DNA of 62,750 nt from Verrucomicrobiia bacterium (lineage in GTDB: Bacteria > Verrucomicrobiota > Verrucomicrobiia > Limisphaerales > JAEYXS01). Position numbers and translations under genes: made by a program. Shown here one piece after another: positions 10,001-16,600 of the stretch. Under the pieces are notes generated by a model that saw only the letters and a list, made by a program, of their open reading frames with translations, searched no databases and had not been told where the DNA came from. Where the stretch lies: NCBI GenBank assembly GCA_036405135.1, contig DASWYF010000037.1:154016-216765 (forward strand), read 5' to 3'. The number at the start of each line of letters is the position of its first letter. Position 1 is the first letter of the stretch.

Positions 10001-10152
10001 GGTGTGGAGGTCTGACCTTGGGTGACGGTGACACCGGGGTCATGGCCTGGTGCATCCATCAATGAGTAAGTCCGCATGCAAGACGAGCATTCCACCTTGC
10101 CCATGTTGATGTTCAGACGCCCGGAACAGTGCGGACAAACGGCCGTTTGCAT
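7012..10152 (-). CDS. Zinc-ribbon Ser/Thr kinase with CHASE2 and class III cyclase-like domain
   Basis: 1046 aa from ATG 10152 (a GTG lies one codon upstream; AGGAGA is suitably placed for either). Residues 7-26 (numbered from that GTG) form a CxxC...CxxC zinc ribbon. Residues about 83-345 are a PknB-type kinase with GKGGMGEVWLA, catalytic Lys112, HRDLKPAN (206-213) and DFG (226-228), all intact. A membrane helix near 395-415 is followed by a CHASE2 sensor domain (DEESHKALAQPP...AKSIVFDIVFDQP), then hydrophobic helices near 680-760. A class III adenylate/guanylate cyclase-like domain covers about 800-980. In the cyclase the first metal ligand, normally Asp, reads Asn (LLYSNIADF), while LTGDG keeps the second. 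Activity is therefore doubtful. Likely phosphorylates regulators, possibly the adjacent sigma factor (inference). Confidence 0.92.
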   Translation of the reverse strand: MQTAVCPHCSGRLNINMGKVECSSCMRTYSLMDAPGHDPGVTVTQGQTSTPVPPLPGTRHNVIYSDLGFVPHEGDWLHNSRYRLIKCLGKGGMGEVWLADDALLQRKIAIKLLPASMRRDQVAMENLHRETARGQLLAHPNIVRVHDLHEDAGVTFLTMEYIDGINLWDYQHNQTQQVVPWEVLAPWAAQLCEVLAYAHGENVIHRDLKPANIMVDRKGRIKLADFGIAATLSETMNHATRHMPHAGTLNYMGPQQMDGLLPHPSDDIYSLGATLYQLLTGRPPFFGEDVYSQVKQSIPPLVSERLRELNVENPVPREAEAALAQCMAKHREDRPASVRELAKLLGVQSATDTTKGKPKASEPPTEPVTAPNRISLWLQNAYQPLISLAHHKKRWLPATVLGGITALLGLMFWWPPQNSAPVRWSYDWTTALLSHPAENGVVLVYMDEESHKALAQPPNAPWDRNLHARLIDRLNRAGAKSIVFDIVFDQPGPNPTADAALEKAISVADNVVLCGAHSTVADDGKGTSQLFDLPLQRFADQARAWGLADMQMDADLTIRTHPLPVESYPPLSWAAAETLGEKPVTPSHTRWLRYYGSEGSLPNVSYYKALSSQETTDDTFRDKIVIVGARQTIGFSGAGKDTYRHPTAYGEPALVSGVEVQATALLNLLRHDWLVRLPVSVELVVIMLLGGIFGYFFALVRPLASLLLLVVASALILLIVWSCLLVGNLWFPFTLLLGQAVFAAAAGMALYALRSQMESRVLERALSVHLPTRRLRQILREGKHLTPGTEKREVTLLYSNIADFHLIADRMVPEKLHQRISTYFTDLVSGVHETGGAVMRLTGDGVFAVWNAPEEQARHQELACRAALDILKRLQTVTNTRIDFPFRTQIGIHFGAVAVGNLGNEDRMDYMAVGLNVHLASSLASLNKELGTQIIATENVASATGKVIAFRILGWFRLPGQQRAIEVYEVLGLRTDPVAREWSKTFEDSLGWFREHQFDYAESGFQRVLTIRPGDGPSLFYLQQIKALQQNPPPQNWFGEIELATR

Positions 10153-10234
10153 CACTGGATTTCTCCTGTAGCGACCGCAAACTCTTTTTCGATCATGAAA
10201 AAAGCGGGTCTGTGACTGAATGTTGAGAATGATC

Positions 10235-11122
10235 TCATGATGCCGCTGGCTGGGAGGATTGATTGCTGGTTTTCCACTGTGGCCATGCCCGTTCTACGTA
10301 TTTGTGAAAGCCCAACGCGATGCACTCTTCCTCGATCATGTCGATGTCCGGATCGGCGCATTCGAAACTGGAACGGATTTCATCCAGCAAGAGGCGGGCA
10401 AACTCTATCGAGCCGCGAGATTTGCGCTGACGAAAGCTGGCGTAGCTTAGCGGCGGATTCAAGGCCAGCACTTCGTTCACCTTCTGGCACAAGGCTTCCC
10501 CTTTGAGCGGAGTGCCAGCCTGATGAGCTGCCGCTTCGCTTTCCGAGATGGTCCAGAGGAACTGATAAAGCGTCAGGCTAGGATAGGTCAGGTCCGGCTT
10601 CTGACGGCGTGAGTAGTCAGCGAGTGCATTCCAAGTCTGGCGGAGAATTGCCGGGGCGAGTGATTCACGGATGCGGCGGTCCAGCTCTTCATCGGCCGGC
10701 AAATCAGGCAAGGGAGATTCGCTTGGGGTTAGTGCCTCGATCGAAGCCTCGCGGTCTTCTTCCATCAAGCTGTCCAGGCTGGTATGGCGCTTCTGGTTCC
10801 GTTGCTGTTTCTCCATCCGGTCCCGGAAGAGATTCTTTACCGAGGTCTTCAAATAGTAACGAAACCGGCCGTTTGCGCCGGTGGCATTGGCAAAGCGGCC
10901 TTCCAAAAATGCCCGGGCAAAGTCTTGGGCGATTTCTTCGGCGGTATCCAGATTACCATGGGTGAGGCTTAGCGCATAACGCAGCACGGCGGTGCGGTAT
11001 TTGAGGAAAAAGGCTTCACGGGCCCTCATAGCCTCGGCTTCATCCTGGGAATGGGCTTGCCGCAGCATTTCCGAACGGGTGGCGCTCAATTCATCGAAAT
11101 CCTTGTTATATTGGTCACTCAT
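10235..11122 (-). CDS. ECF-type RNA polymerase sigma factor
   Basis: 295 aa from ATG 11122 (MSDQYNKDFDE); an upstream alternative start would add 18 residues. Residues about 25-110 resemble sigma region 2 (LRYALSLTHGNLDTAEEIAQDFARAFLEG, then RFRYYLKTSVKNLFRD). After a long acidic linker, a C-terminal helical segment (SYASFRQRKSRGSIEFARLLLDEI) probably plays the region 4 role, though it is divergent. First gene of the operon with the kinase (80 nt gap). ECF sigma factors linked to Ser/Thr kinases are a known group in which phosphorylation can activate the sigma factor. It is the natural candidate to read the four TGTCACA-N14-CCGT elements immediately across the divergent promoter region. Confidence 0.8.
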   Translation of the reverse strand: MSDQYNKDFDELSATRSEMLRQAHSQDEAEAMRAREAFFLKYRTAVLRYALSLTHGNLDTAEEIAQDFARAFLEGRFANATGANGRFRYYLKTSVKNLFRDRMEKQQRNQKRHTSLDSLMEEDREASIEALTPSESPLPDLPADEELDRRIRESLAPAILRQTWNALADYSRRQKPDLTYPSLTLYQFLWTISESEAAAHQAGTPLKGEALCQKVNEVLALNPPLSYASFRQRKSRGSIEFARLLLDEIRSSFECADPDIDMIEEECIALGFHKYVERAWPQWKTSNQSSQPAAS

Positions 11123-11437
11123 ATAGATTGATCTAGATTTCTGGATGGGCACGGGCCTGCCTTGGCAAATGCCCATTTATCGTCGCCGGTGAGGTGTTTT
11201 CGGCCATGATTTGTCTTTGCTTGGGCATTGGTCTACGCATTCCAGTCTATCTATCAATACTGGCCTGACTCTGACTTGTGACGAGGGTTGTGTCTCCCGT
11301 TGCCTTTTCAGGCTATATGCCATTGGCCGTCCCAAGGCAATACTTCCCGCTGTCACAGGATGTATGCCAGCCCGTTTTGTCCGTGGATGGCCTCTGTCGC
11401 CAATGATGGAGGTTGATAAATCTAAAGGAAAAACGTC
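11123..11437. other. Divergent intergenic region between sigma factor and lipoprotein genes
   Basis: About 315 bp without a gene. It holds the first copy of the conserved promoter-like element at 11351-11375 pointing to the plus strand. On the minus strand a weak relative (CGTCACA-N14-CAGT, near 11250-11282) points to the sigma factor operon; it may be chance. Confidence 0.5.
11351..11375 (+). promoter_or_regulatory. Putative ECF promoter element, copy A
   Basis: TGTCACA at 11351-11357, 14 nt, CCGT at 11372-11375, followed by TTTGTCCG. It lies 62 nt before the GTG start of the 156-aa lipoprotein gene. It aligns without gaps to copies B, C and D. Confidence 0.65.
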
Positions 11438-11908
11438 GTGAAAATATCTATTCAGTCTCTGTCTTGTTATGGTCGCACTCTGCTGGTCATGGGATTGGGG
11501 TCGCTCCTATTGGTTGGTTGCGGGAATCAAGAAAAAAGCCCCTCAGAACAGACGGAGAATTCTGTGTGGGCTTCACCATCTGCAACCTCAGCCTTTGAAT
11601 CGGATCCGCAAAAAGGGGAAGTGCTGGATGCTCAGATTGCCGTTCTGAAAGCGCGTATCCAGACGTTACAGGGAGAGATAATTGAGCATGGAAAACTATC
11701 CCAGCAGTTCCTCGGGTTGGTGGAAATGGAGATTTATCAAAACGCTTTTGATCGGCTGGAATCCGATGGGCGAAATTTTATTCCAAGAACCTCGGCTCAT
11801 GACTTGGCTGATGAAACCAGTCGTAACCTGGACCGCTTACTGGCCGAAAGGTCGGCAGTCAGCTTCAGGCTGAAGATGCTTCAAGCAGAACGCGCGGCCC
11901 TTCGCTGA
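11438..11908 (+). CDS. Coiled-coil lipoprotein, unknown function
   Basis: 156 aa with a GTG start at 11438, supported by AAAGGA about 10 nt upstream. Residues 1-28 are a lipoprotein signal with lipobox LLVGC, so the mature protein should be anchored from Cys28. Residues about 55-155 are charged and helical with heptad-like spacing (LDAQIAVLKARIQTLQGEI and SFRLKMLQAERAALR). No known domain recognised. First of four plus-strand genes sharing the TGTCACA-N14-CCGT element, so it is inferred to belong to the regulon of the adjacent ECF sigma factor. Confidence 0.75.
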   Translation: MKISIQSLSCYGRTLLVMGLGSLLLVGCGNQEKSPSEQTENSVWASPSATSAFESDPQKGEVLDAQIAVLKARIQTLQGEIIEHGKLSQQFLGLVEMEIYQNAFDRLESDGRNFIPRTSAHDLADETSRNLDRLLAERSAVSFRLKMLQAERAALR

Positions 11909-11944
11909 CTTCTGGATGCCTAATTCTCCTGGCTCAAATCTCCT

Positions 11945-11969
11945 TGTCACAAACAGTCTGCTTCACCGT
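11945..11969 (+). promoter_or_regulatory. Putative ECF promoter element, copy B
   Basis: TGTCACA at 11945-11951, 14 nt, CCGT at 11966-11969. Downstream bases TTGAAGGC match copy D (GTGAAGGC) at seven of eight positions. It precedes the PDZ gene and rules out translation starts upstream of about 11975 for that gene if it is a promoter. Confidence 0.6.
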
Positions 11970-12027
11970 TCTGAGCATTGAAGGCGCAAACAAAGAAATG
12001 CCGGAAAACCGAAAAACAAGCATGATT

Positions 12028-12612
12028 ATGAAAACGAACATCAGCAAAAACAAATCCACCACTTCTGTCCAAAAGTTTGGGAAATGGCTCGCTCTATGGT
12101 TGATGGTCTTGGGTATCCAACTGGAAGCCAAGGCTCAAGGGATGTATCTGGGTGTACAGGTTGTACCGCATCCGCAAGGAGTGATGGTGCAACAGGTGTA
12201 TGCCAATAGCCCGGCTATGCGTATGCATCTGCCCGGCAGCAGAGAGCTGTTCAACTTGGAGCCGGGAGATGGGATACTACGTGTAAATGGCGTGCAAGTG
12301 CTTGGTCCGGAGCATTTTGTTGCGCTGATAAGGAATGCGCCTCCACAGGCGGAACTGCTGGTGGGTGACGCCCGCACGGGGCAGATCCGCCCCTACTATG
12401 TCATCTTAGCACCTATCGTGAGTCCCCAGCCATATCTGTCGCAGATTCCACCGCAGGCGCAAATCATGCCGCGCCTTGCAGAAACTGAGGCTGAGCGGCA
12501 AACCCGCATGATGATCCGGTCACGTGAACGCGGAGCCAGAATGAACCTGGAGATGATTGAGCATATGGTAAACGATCCCTCCTACCTAAACCTTTCCAAG
12601 TCGGCGCCTTGA
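12028..12612 (+). CDS. Exported PDZ-domain protein
   Basis: 194 aa from ATG 12028. ATG 12022 or 11998 are possible, but a TTG at 11944 would lie inside the promoter element. The N-terminus is a signal peptide (FGKWLALWLMVLGIQLEAKAQ). The following ~90 residues match a PDZ domain: the GMYLGVQV start, VMVQQVYANSPA, then LEPGDGILRVNGVQV, the usual substrate-groove and 'GD.I..VNG' signatures. No protease domain is attached, so it probably binds peptide tails in the periplasm. A charged helical tail (EAERQTRMMIRSRERG) ends the protein. A strong terminator follows. Confidence 0.8.
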   Translation: MKTNISKNKSTTSVQKFGKWLALWLMVLGIQLEAKAQGMYLGVQVVPHPQGVMVQQVYANSPAMRMHLPGSRELFNLEPGDGILRVNGVQVLGPEHFVALIRNAPPQAELLVGDARTGQIRPYYVILAPIVSPQPYLSQIPPQAQIMPRLAETEAERQTRMMIRSRERGARMNLEMIEHMVNDPSYLNLSKSAP

Positions 12613-12634
12613 GAGTTGGGTTGGTCATGTGGGG

Positions 12635-12673
12635 AAGCGGCTCCGGCGGGTATGCCGGAGCCGCTTTCTTTTT
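12635..12673 (+). terminator. Rho-independent terminator after PDZ gene
   Basis: A perfect 13-bp stem (AAGCGGCTCCGGC / GCCGGAGCCGCTT) with a 6-nt loop, followed by TCTTTTT. It ends the 12028-12612 transcript, so the next gene needs its own promoter (copy C). Confidence 0.9.
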
Positions 12674-12733
12674 GCCAGTAGGACCGAAAGCATGGATGAC
12701 CAATCGGCTTTCCAAACGGCTCGTAAAATTGTC

Positions 12734-12758
12734 TGTCACAGCTTCCGTTTCAGCCCGT
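12734..12758 (+). promoter_or_regulatory. Putative ECF promoter element, copy C
   Basis: TGTCACA at 12734-12740, 14 nt, CCGT at 12755-12758, then GTTGTTCGGTGAAGG. Shares AAAATTGTCTGTCACA upstream with copy D. It lies 63 nt before the ATG at 12822 and just after a terminator. Confidence 0.7.
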
Positions 12759-12821
12759 GTTGTTCGGTGAAGGGGAACATAAACAAAGATTCCCTAAAAT
12801 AACCAAGAACCGCACACAGAC

Positions 12822-13586
12822 ATGAAAACAACCCGTTCCACTCTCCTGAAAATCACCCAATCCACATTGCTCGGTGTCACGCTGGCCACTTTGTTCACCG
12901 CCTGCGCCGGTCCGCGGTATGCGGTTCAGCCGGTCTTAAACTCAGAACTTAAAAGCCATCATCAACAGGGGATGGTGGTTCTGGAATCGGACAAAAAGCA
13001 TGTGGTGACCGTCCGTCCTTTGCAAAACCAGGTTCGCGCCAAGGAACGGTTGAAGTTTCTGGTGGCGGTGGGCAACCAAGGCCAGGAACCGTTCGAGTTT
13101 TCCCTGGATGATGTGCAGGTCAGCGACAACGACCAACCGTTGAAACTCTATTCCTATGAAGAACAGAAACGGGAAATCGAAAATGCGGCGGCCCTGATGG
13201 CCCTCGCTGCGGGGATCAATGCAGCGAGTGCCTCCATCAATGCGGCCATGCCGCAGACGACATACGCTAACCTTTCTGTGCCTGGTGGCGGCAGCATGAA
13301 CTACCAGTTGACCACCTTCAATCCCGCCAATGCGGCCGCTCAGCAGGCCGCTATCCAGGCAAATTTGTCTTCCGAGATGCAGGCTATTTCTGCCGGTTCG
13401 GCTGCGCAGTTGAACAGCTTGAGCGCAGTTTTGCGGCAGAACACGGTCAAACCCGGACTGGCTGCCGGCGGGGTAGTCATGGTCCAGGCTGTCAAGACGC
13501 TAGGGAGCCATGAGATCAAACTGCACGTCCAAGCGGAGCAGGAAGACCACGAGTTCACTTTTACCATGGAAAAGCTCCCCAAGTGA
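12822..13586 (+). CDS. Lipoprotein, unknown function
   Basis: 254 aa from ATG 12822. The signal peptide ends in lipobox LFTAC, so acylation at about Cys28 is expected. Residues about 60-115 (RPLQNQVRAKERLKFLVAV, FEFSLDDVQV) look like a small beta-sandwich. The middle, residues about 120-200, is rich in Ala, Asn and Gln (AAALMALAAGINAASASINA and similar). The C-terminus returns to beta strands (HEIKLHVQAEQEDHEFTF). No enzyme motif seen. Preceded by element copy C and followed 18 nt later by copy D. Confidence 0.75.
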   Translation: MKTTRSTLLKITQSTLLGVTLATLFTACAGPRYAVQPVLNSELKSHHQQGMVVLESDKKHVVTVRPLQNQVRAKERLKFLVAVGNQGQEPFEFSLDDVQVSDNDQPLKLYSYEEQKREIENAAALMALAAGINAASASINAAMPQTTYANLSVPGGGSMNYQLTTFNPANAAAQQAAIQANLSSEMQAISAGSAAQLNSLSAVLRQNTVKPGLAAGGVVMVQAVKTLGSHEIKLHVQAEQEDHEFTFTMEKLPK

Positions 13587-13603
13587 TGCCCCAGAAAATT
13601 GTC

Positions 13604-13628
13604 TGTCACAAGCCGCAAACACAGCCGT
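13604..13628 (+). promoter_or_regulatory. Putative ECF promoter element, copy D
   Basis: TGTCACA at 13604-13610, 14 nt, CCGT at 13625-13628, then GTTGTCCGGTGAAGGC. It lies 49 nt before the ATG of the 1715-aa surface protein gene. Confidence 0.7.
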
Positions 13629-13677
13629 GTTGTCCGGTGAAGGCAATACTCACATGAATCTTAACTGCTGAAAACCG

Positions 13678-16600
13678 ATGAAAGACATCAATACAGTCCA
13701 TAAACAGATGATCCAGAATCCGAGTTTGAGACTTAGCGTCTTCCGTGCGGGCATCCTGATTGTGTCGCTGCTTTGCGCATTGCTTGCTAGGGCGGCCGCA
13801 CCTGCTGGTCAAGTGGTTGCATGGGGAAACAATACAAGCGGCCAAACAACGGTCCCTTCTGCTGCTCAAGCCGGGGTTGTGAAGGTCGCTGGCGGAGAAT
13901 GGCTTACATTGGCCTTAAATAACGATGGCTCAGTATTGGCTTGGGGATACGACGGCACAGTCCACAAAAGGCAAGTGCCAGCGGCAGCGCAGAGCGGGGT
14001 TGTGGCCATCGCCGCCGGTCGGGAGCATTCGGTGGCTTTGAAAGATAATGGCGAGGTGGTTATTTGGGGGCAGTCACCGACCATACCGAGTGTTCCAGCA
14101 GAAGCCCAAAGTGGAGTGATAGCAATTGGTGCCGGGGTCAATCACACGGTGGCCTTGAAGAGTGACGGTTCGGTAATTGTTTGGGGATCCAACACGTATG
14201 GACAATCGGATGTGCCGCTGGCTGCTCGCACTGGCGTTGTCGCAATAGCTTCTGGAGCTTATCATATCTTGGCACTGAAAGATGATGGCTCAGTGGTGGC
14301 TTGGGGCCAAAATCTTTTTGGCGGAGTCAGCGTGCCTGCTTCAGCAGGTAGCAGAGTGGTTAAAATCGCGGCAGGACTTTATCATAGTTTGGCTCTGAGA
14401 AGCGATGGCTCTGTGATTGCCTGGGGATCAAATATCCATGGCGAGACAACAGTGCCAACCTCAGCTCAAAGCGGGATTACAGATATCAGTGCAGGGCAAT
14501 ACTTCAGCATGGCCCTAAAGAGCAACGGGGGAGTGATTGCTTGGGGCGACAATCGAAAGGGGCAGACAAGCGTTCCTATCGCAGCCCAGAGCGGAGTAAC
14601 AGCCATCTCAGCTGGCAGTGATCACTCTTTGGCAATTCTAGGTACTGCGGTATCTGCTGGCCCCTCAATAGCCATTACGTCTCCAACCACAAACCCCTCA
14701 TATTCCACCAGTGGCAGTTTCCTTAACCTAGGGGGGGCCGCGAGTGATGACGTGGCCGTCACGGAAGTTGCGTGGGTGAATGACCGGGGCGGGAGCGGCC
14801 TGGCCAATGGTGTTTCCACATGGAGCATCAGCGGCATTCCGCTCCAGGCCGGCGTTAACGTCATCACAGTCACAGCCAAGGACGGAGCCAATAACAGAGC
14901 TTCGGACATCATCACGGTAACTTACACGCCAAACGTGGAGCGGTTTTGGTTTGACAGTAATTTCAATCCGCCAGCCGTGGATGAGTTCATTTGGAAGACC
15001 GCCTTGCAACCGGACGGAAAAATTCTTGTGGGAGGTGGTTTTTCCGAGGTGAACGGGATGACGCGCTCCGGCCTTGCCCGCATCAACCATGATGGTTCTC
15101 TTGACGCTGCTTTTAATCCAAGCGCTAACGATGGAGTTTGGAGCATCGCTGTGCAAGCGGATGGCAAAATTCTCATTGGCGGAGATTTCACGACGATAAA
15201 CGGTACCGTTCGCAATCATCTGGCCCGACTCAATGCCAACGGCACATTAGATACCGCCTTCAGTCCCAGCCTCAATGGTACCGTTGAATCGATTGCCGTG
15301 CAACCGGACGGGAAAATTCTGCTGGGTGGATCCTTTACTGTGGCAGGTGCAAGCACGACGCGGAATCGCATCGTCCGACTCAACGCGGATGGAACTTTGG
15401 ATGCGAGTTTCAATCCCAACGTGAACGATACGGTTCTCCGTATGGTGATCCAGCCTGATGGAAAAATTCTGCTGGGCGGCACATTTTCATCAGTAGGCGG
15501 GGTAACCCGTAACGGTATTGCACGAATTAATGCAAACGGCACTCTGGACACGGATTTCAATCCTAATGCCGACAGTGCTGTTCTTGGGCTCGCGCTTCAG
15601 TCGAACGGGAAGGTTGTAATTGGTGGAGCTTTCACTTCAGTAGGTGGAGCAGCCTGTAACTATATCGCCAGACTCAACTCGAATGGCTCCATGGATGCCA
15701 GCTTCAATGCTAATGTTGATGATTGGGTCTTTGACGTATTGGTTCAACCAGATGGAAAAATTCTCGCAGGCGGAGACTTTACCTGGGCTGGCGAAATGGA
15801 ACGCATCGGATTTGCGAGGTTCAATACGGATGGCACATTAGATGCCGATACAGACATCGGCGCTGATGGTACGATTATCAGTATCACACTACAGCCAAAC
15901 GATAAAATTGTCATTGGTGGGGTTTTTACTGAGGTTGATGGGGTAATCTGCAACGGTCTAGCCCGTCTCAACGGAAACGGAGTGCCTGATTCCATCAACA
16001 CTCCGGTCATCTCCAGCACAAGCACGGCTTCGGCTATTCAAGGCCAGTCCTTCACCTACCAGATCGTTGCAAATAACAACCCGACCAGTTTTGGTGCGTC
16101 CGGTTTGCCTGCTGGGCTTACGGTAAACACATCCAGCGGGTTGATCAGCGGGACACCCACAGTCACTGGGGTATTTACGGTCAATCTCTCCGCCAGCAAT
16201 GCGGGTGGAACTGGTACGAAGAACCTGGTTCTGACGGTGAATACGGCCAATGTCAGCCCTTCATTCAGCCAGCATCCTGCCAATATGACAGTCACGTCTG
16301 GCAATACAGTTACTTTTACCGCTTCCGCCACGGGCACTCCCGCGCCCATAGTAGTCTGGCAGCGTTCTGTGGATGGAGGTTCCTCCTGGAGTAATATGGC
16401 TGATGGAAATGGCTTCTCTGGCTCGACCTCAAGCACTTTGCAATTGACCGGAGTCACGATGGCGATGAGTGGACAGAAGTTCCGCCTCACAGCCTCGAAT
16501 ACTTCAGGCAGTGCCAACAGCCAGGCGGCTACATTGATGGTTAATCCGCTGGTTGTCAGCGCAACCGCTGGTGCCAATGGCTCAATCAGCCCAAGTGGAG

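Noticed and set aside
11250..11282. Fifth copy of the ECF element facing the sigma operon
   Set aside because: Both boxes deviate (CGTCACA, CAGT); kept only as a weak note.
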